A DNA stretch of 64,000 nucleotides from Linyphia triangularis (lineage: Eukaryota; Arthropoda; Arachnida; Araneae; Linyphiidae). A program made the translations under genes and the position numbers. Within the stretch, counting starts at the first letter, position 1. Every line of letters starts with the position of its first letter. This document shows positions 63,704 through 64,000 of the stretch, piece after piece. The stretch lies in assembly GCA_963978545.1 (NCBI GenBank), contig OZ021721.1, positions 43,400,485-43,464,484 of the forward strand, read 5' to 3'. Below the pieces are notes generated by a model. That model had not been told where the DNA came from. It made no database searches and was given only the letters and a program-made list of their open reading frames with translations.

Positions 63704-64000
63704 TAGTCATTTTTCTGATATTTTTTTGCAAATGTTAAAAAAATAAGTCATTCCAATATCGATTAACGAATTTTTAAGGGATGAAAAGACGACGCAACAT
63801 TGAAACTATACGATGATTAACTTAATGTCTAATTAACTTAATTCCAATACAGCTACTACTTTGAAATTTAGAACTAAGAGCAAACATAAACACAATAAAC
63901 TATTCCAGTTTACTATTCACAATTATAAATTTCGTTTAAAATGTCAACAAAGGAAAGTTCCTATTTTGATAAATCAATTTGTCGGGATCGAAAAGGGAGC
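63704..64000 (+). repeat. Decayed copies of the 148-bp unit
   Basis: At 63704 a further copy begins in phase, but it is only about 60-70% similar (TAGTCAT, TTCCAATATCGATTAAC, AAGGGATGAAAAG). Another, still more diverged, starts near 63848 and runs to the window edge. The array therefore passes from homogeneous to degenerate on this side. Confidence 0.75.

Overview
This is AT-rich eukaryotic DNA (very roughly 70% A+T by eye) with no recognisable intact protein-coding gene. No open frame exceeds about 153 codons, and most reading-frame runs are products of low-complexity sequence. The repeat content points to an arthropod: tRNA-headed SINEs, a Tc1-like element, a piggyBac remnant, palindromic MITEs, an RTE-like LINE tail and a Helitron-like end carrying a minisatellite. 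A spider or other chelicerate fits best, but that is inference from the flavour of the repeats, not from a gene. The window is best read as an intergenic or long-intronic stretch.

Layout. 1-9600 is AT-rich filler with small hairpins, one copy of a dispersed repeat (4142-4275), a repeat-like block (4560-5953), a SINE with a perfect 13-bp target duplication (6008-6188) and a short GC-rich promoter-like patch near 6800. 9600-13700 has a two-copy tandem duplication, a near-perfect palindromic MITE (11732-11934), and then decayed coding-like sequence of an unidentified protein. 13900-17600 may be a single 2.8-kb inverted-repeat element enclosing a cluster of five diverged 300-bp units in two orientations; those units share a hairpin with one compensatory base-pair change. 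17600-24000 is mostly featureless. 24190-26345 holds two 380-bp inverted arms, followed by a SINE and a complete but dead 1.3-kb Tc1-like transposon (27170-28487).

28500-43000 is mostly featureless AT-rich DNA, interrupted by a second dispersed-repeat copy (32966), a 161-bp AT microsatellite, a third SINE, a TA-flanked palindromic MITE (35621-35885), the 3' end of an RTE-like LINE (37415-37600) and a 243-bp foldback palindrome. 43030-43551 is a piggyBac 3' remnant behind another GC-rich repeat. 43600-61600 is again largely featureless, with small palindromes, a 46-bp minisatellite, AT and A tracts, and two motif-rich patches that could be cis-regulatory (55430-55720 and 58515-58860). The window ends with the most striking structure: thirteen head-to-tail copies of a 148-bp unit (61780-63703), almost identical to each other, preceded by a Helitron-like start and a CACT tract and followed by decayed copies that run out of the window.

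There is no operon or pathway here. The biology is that of mobile elements: their insertion signatures, decay and local amplification.
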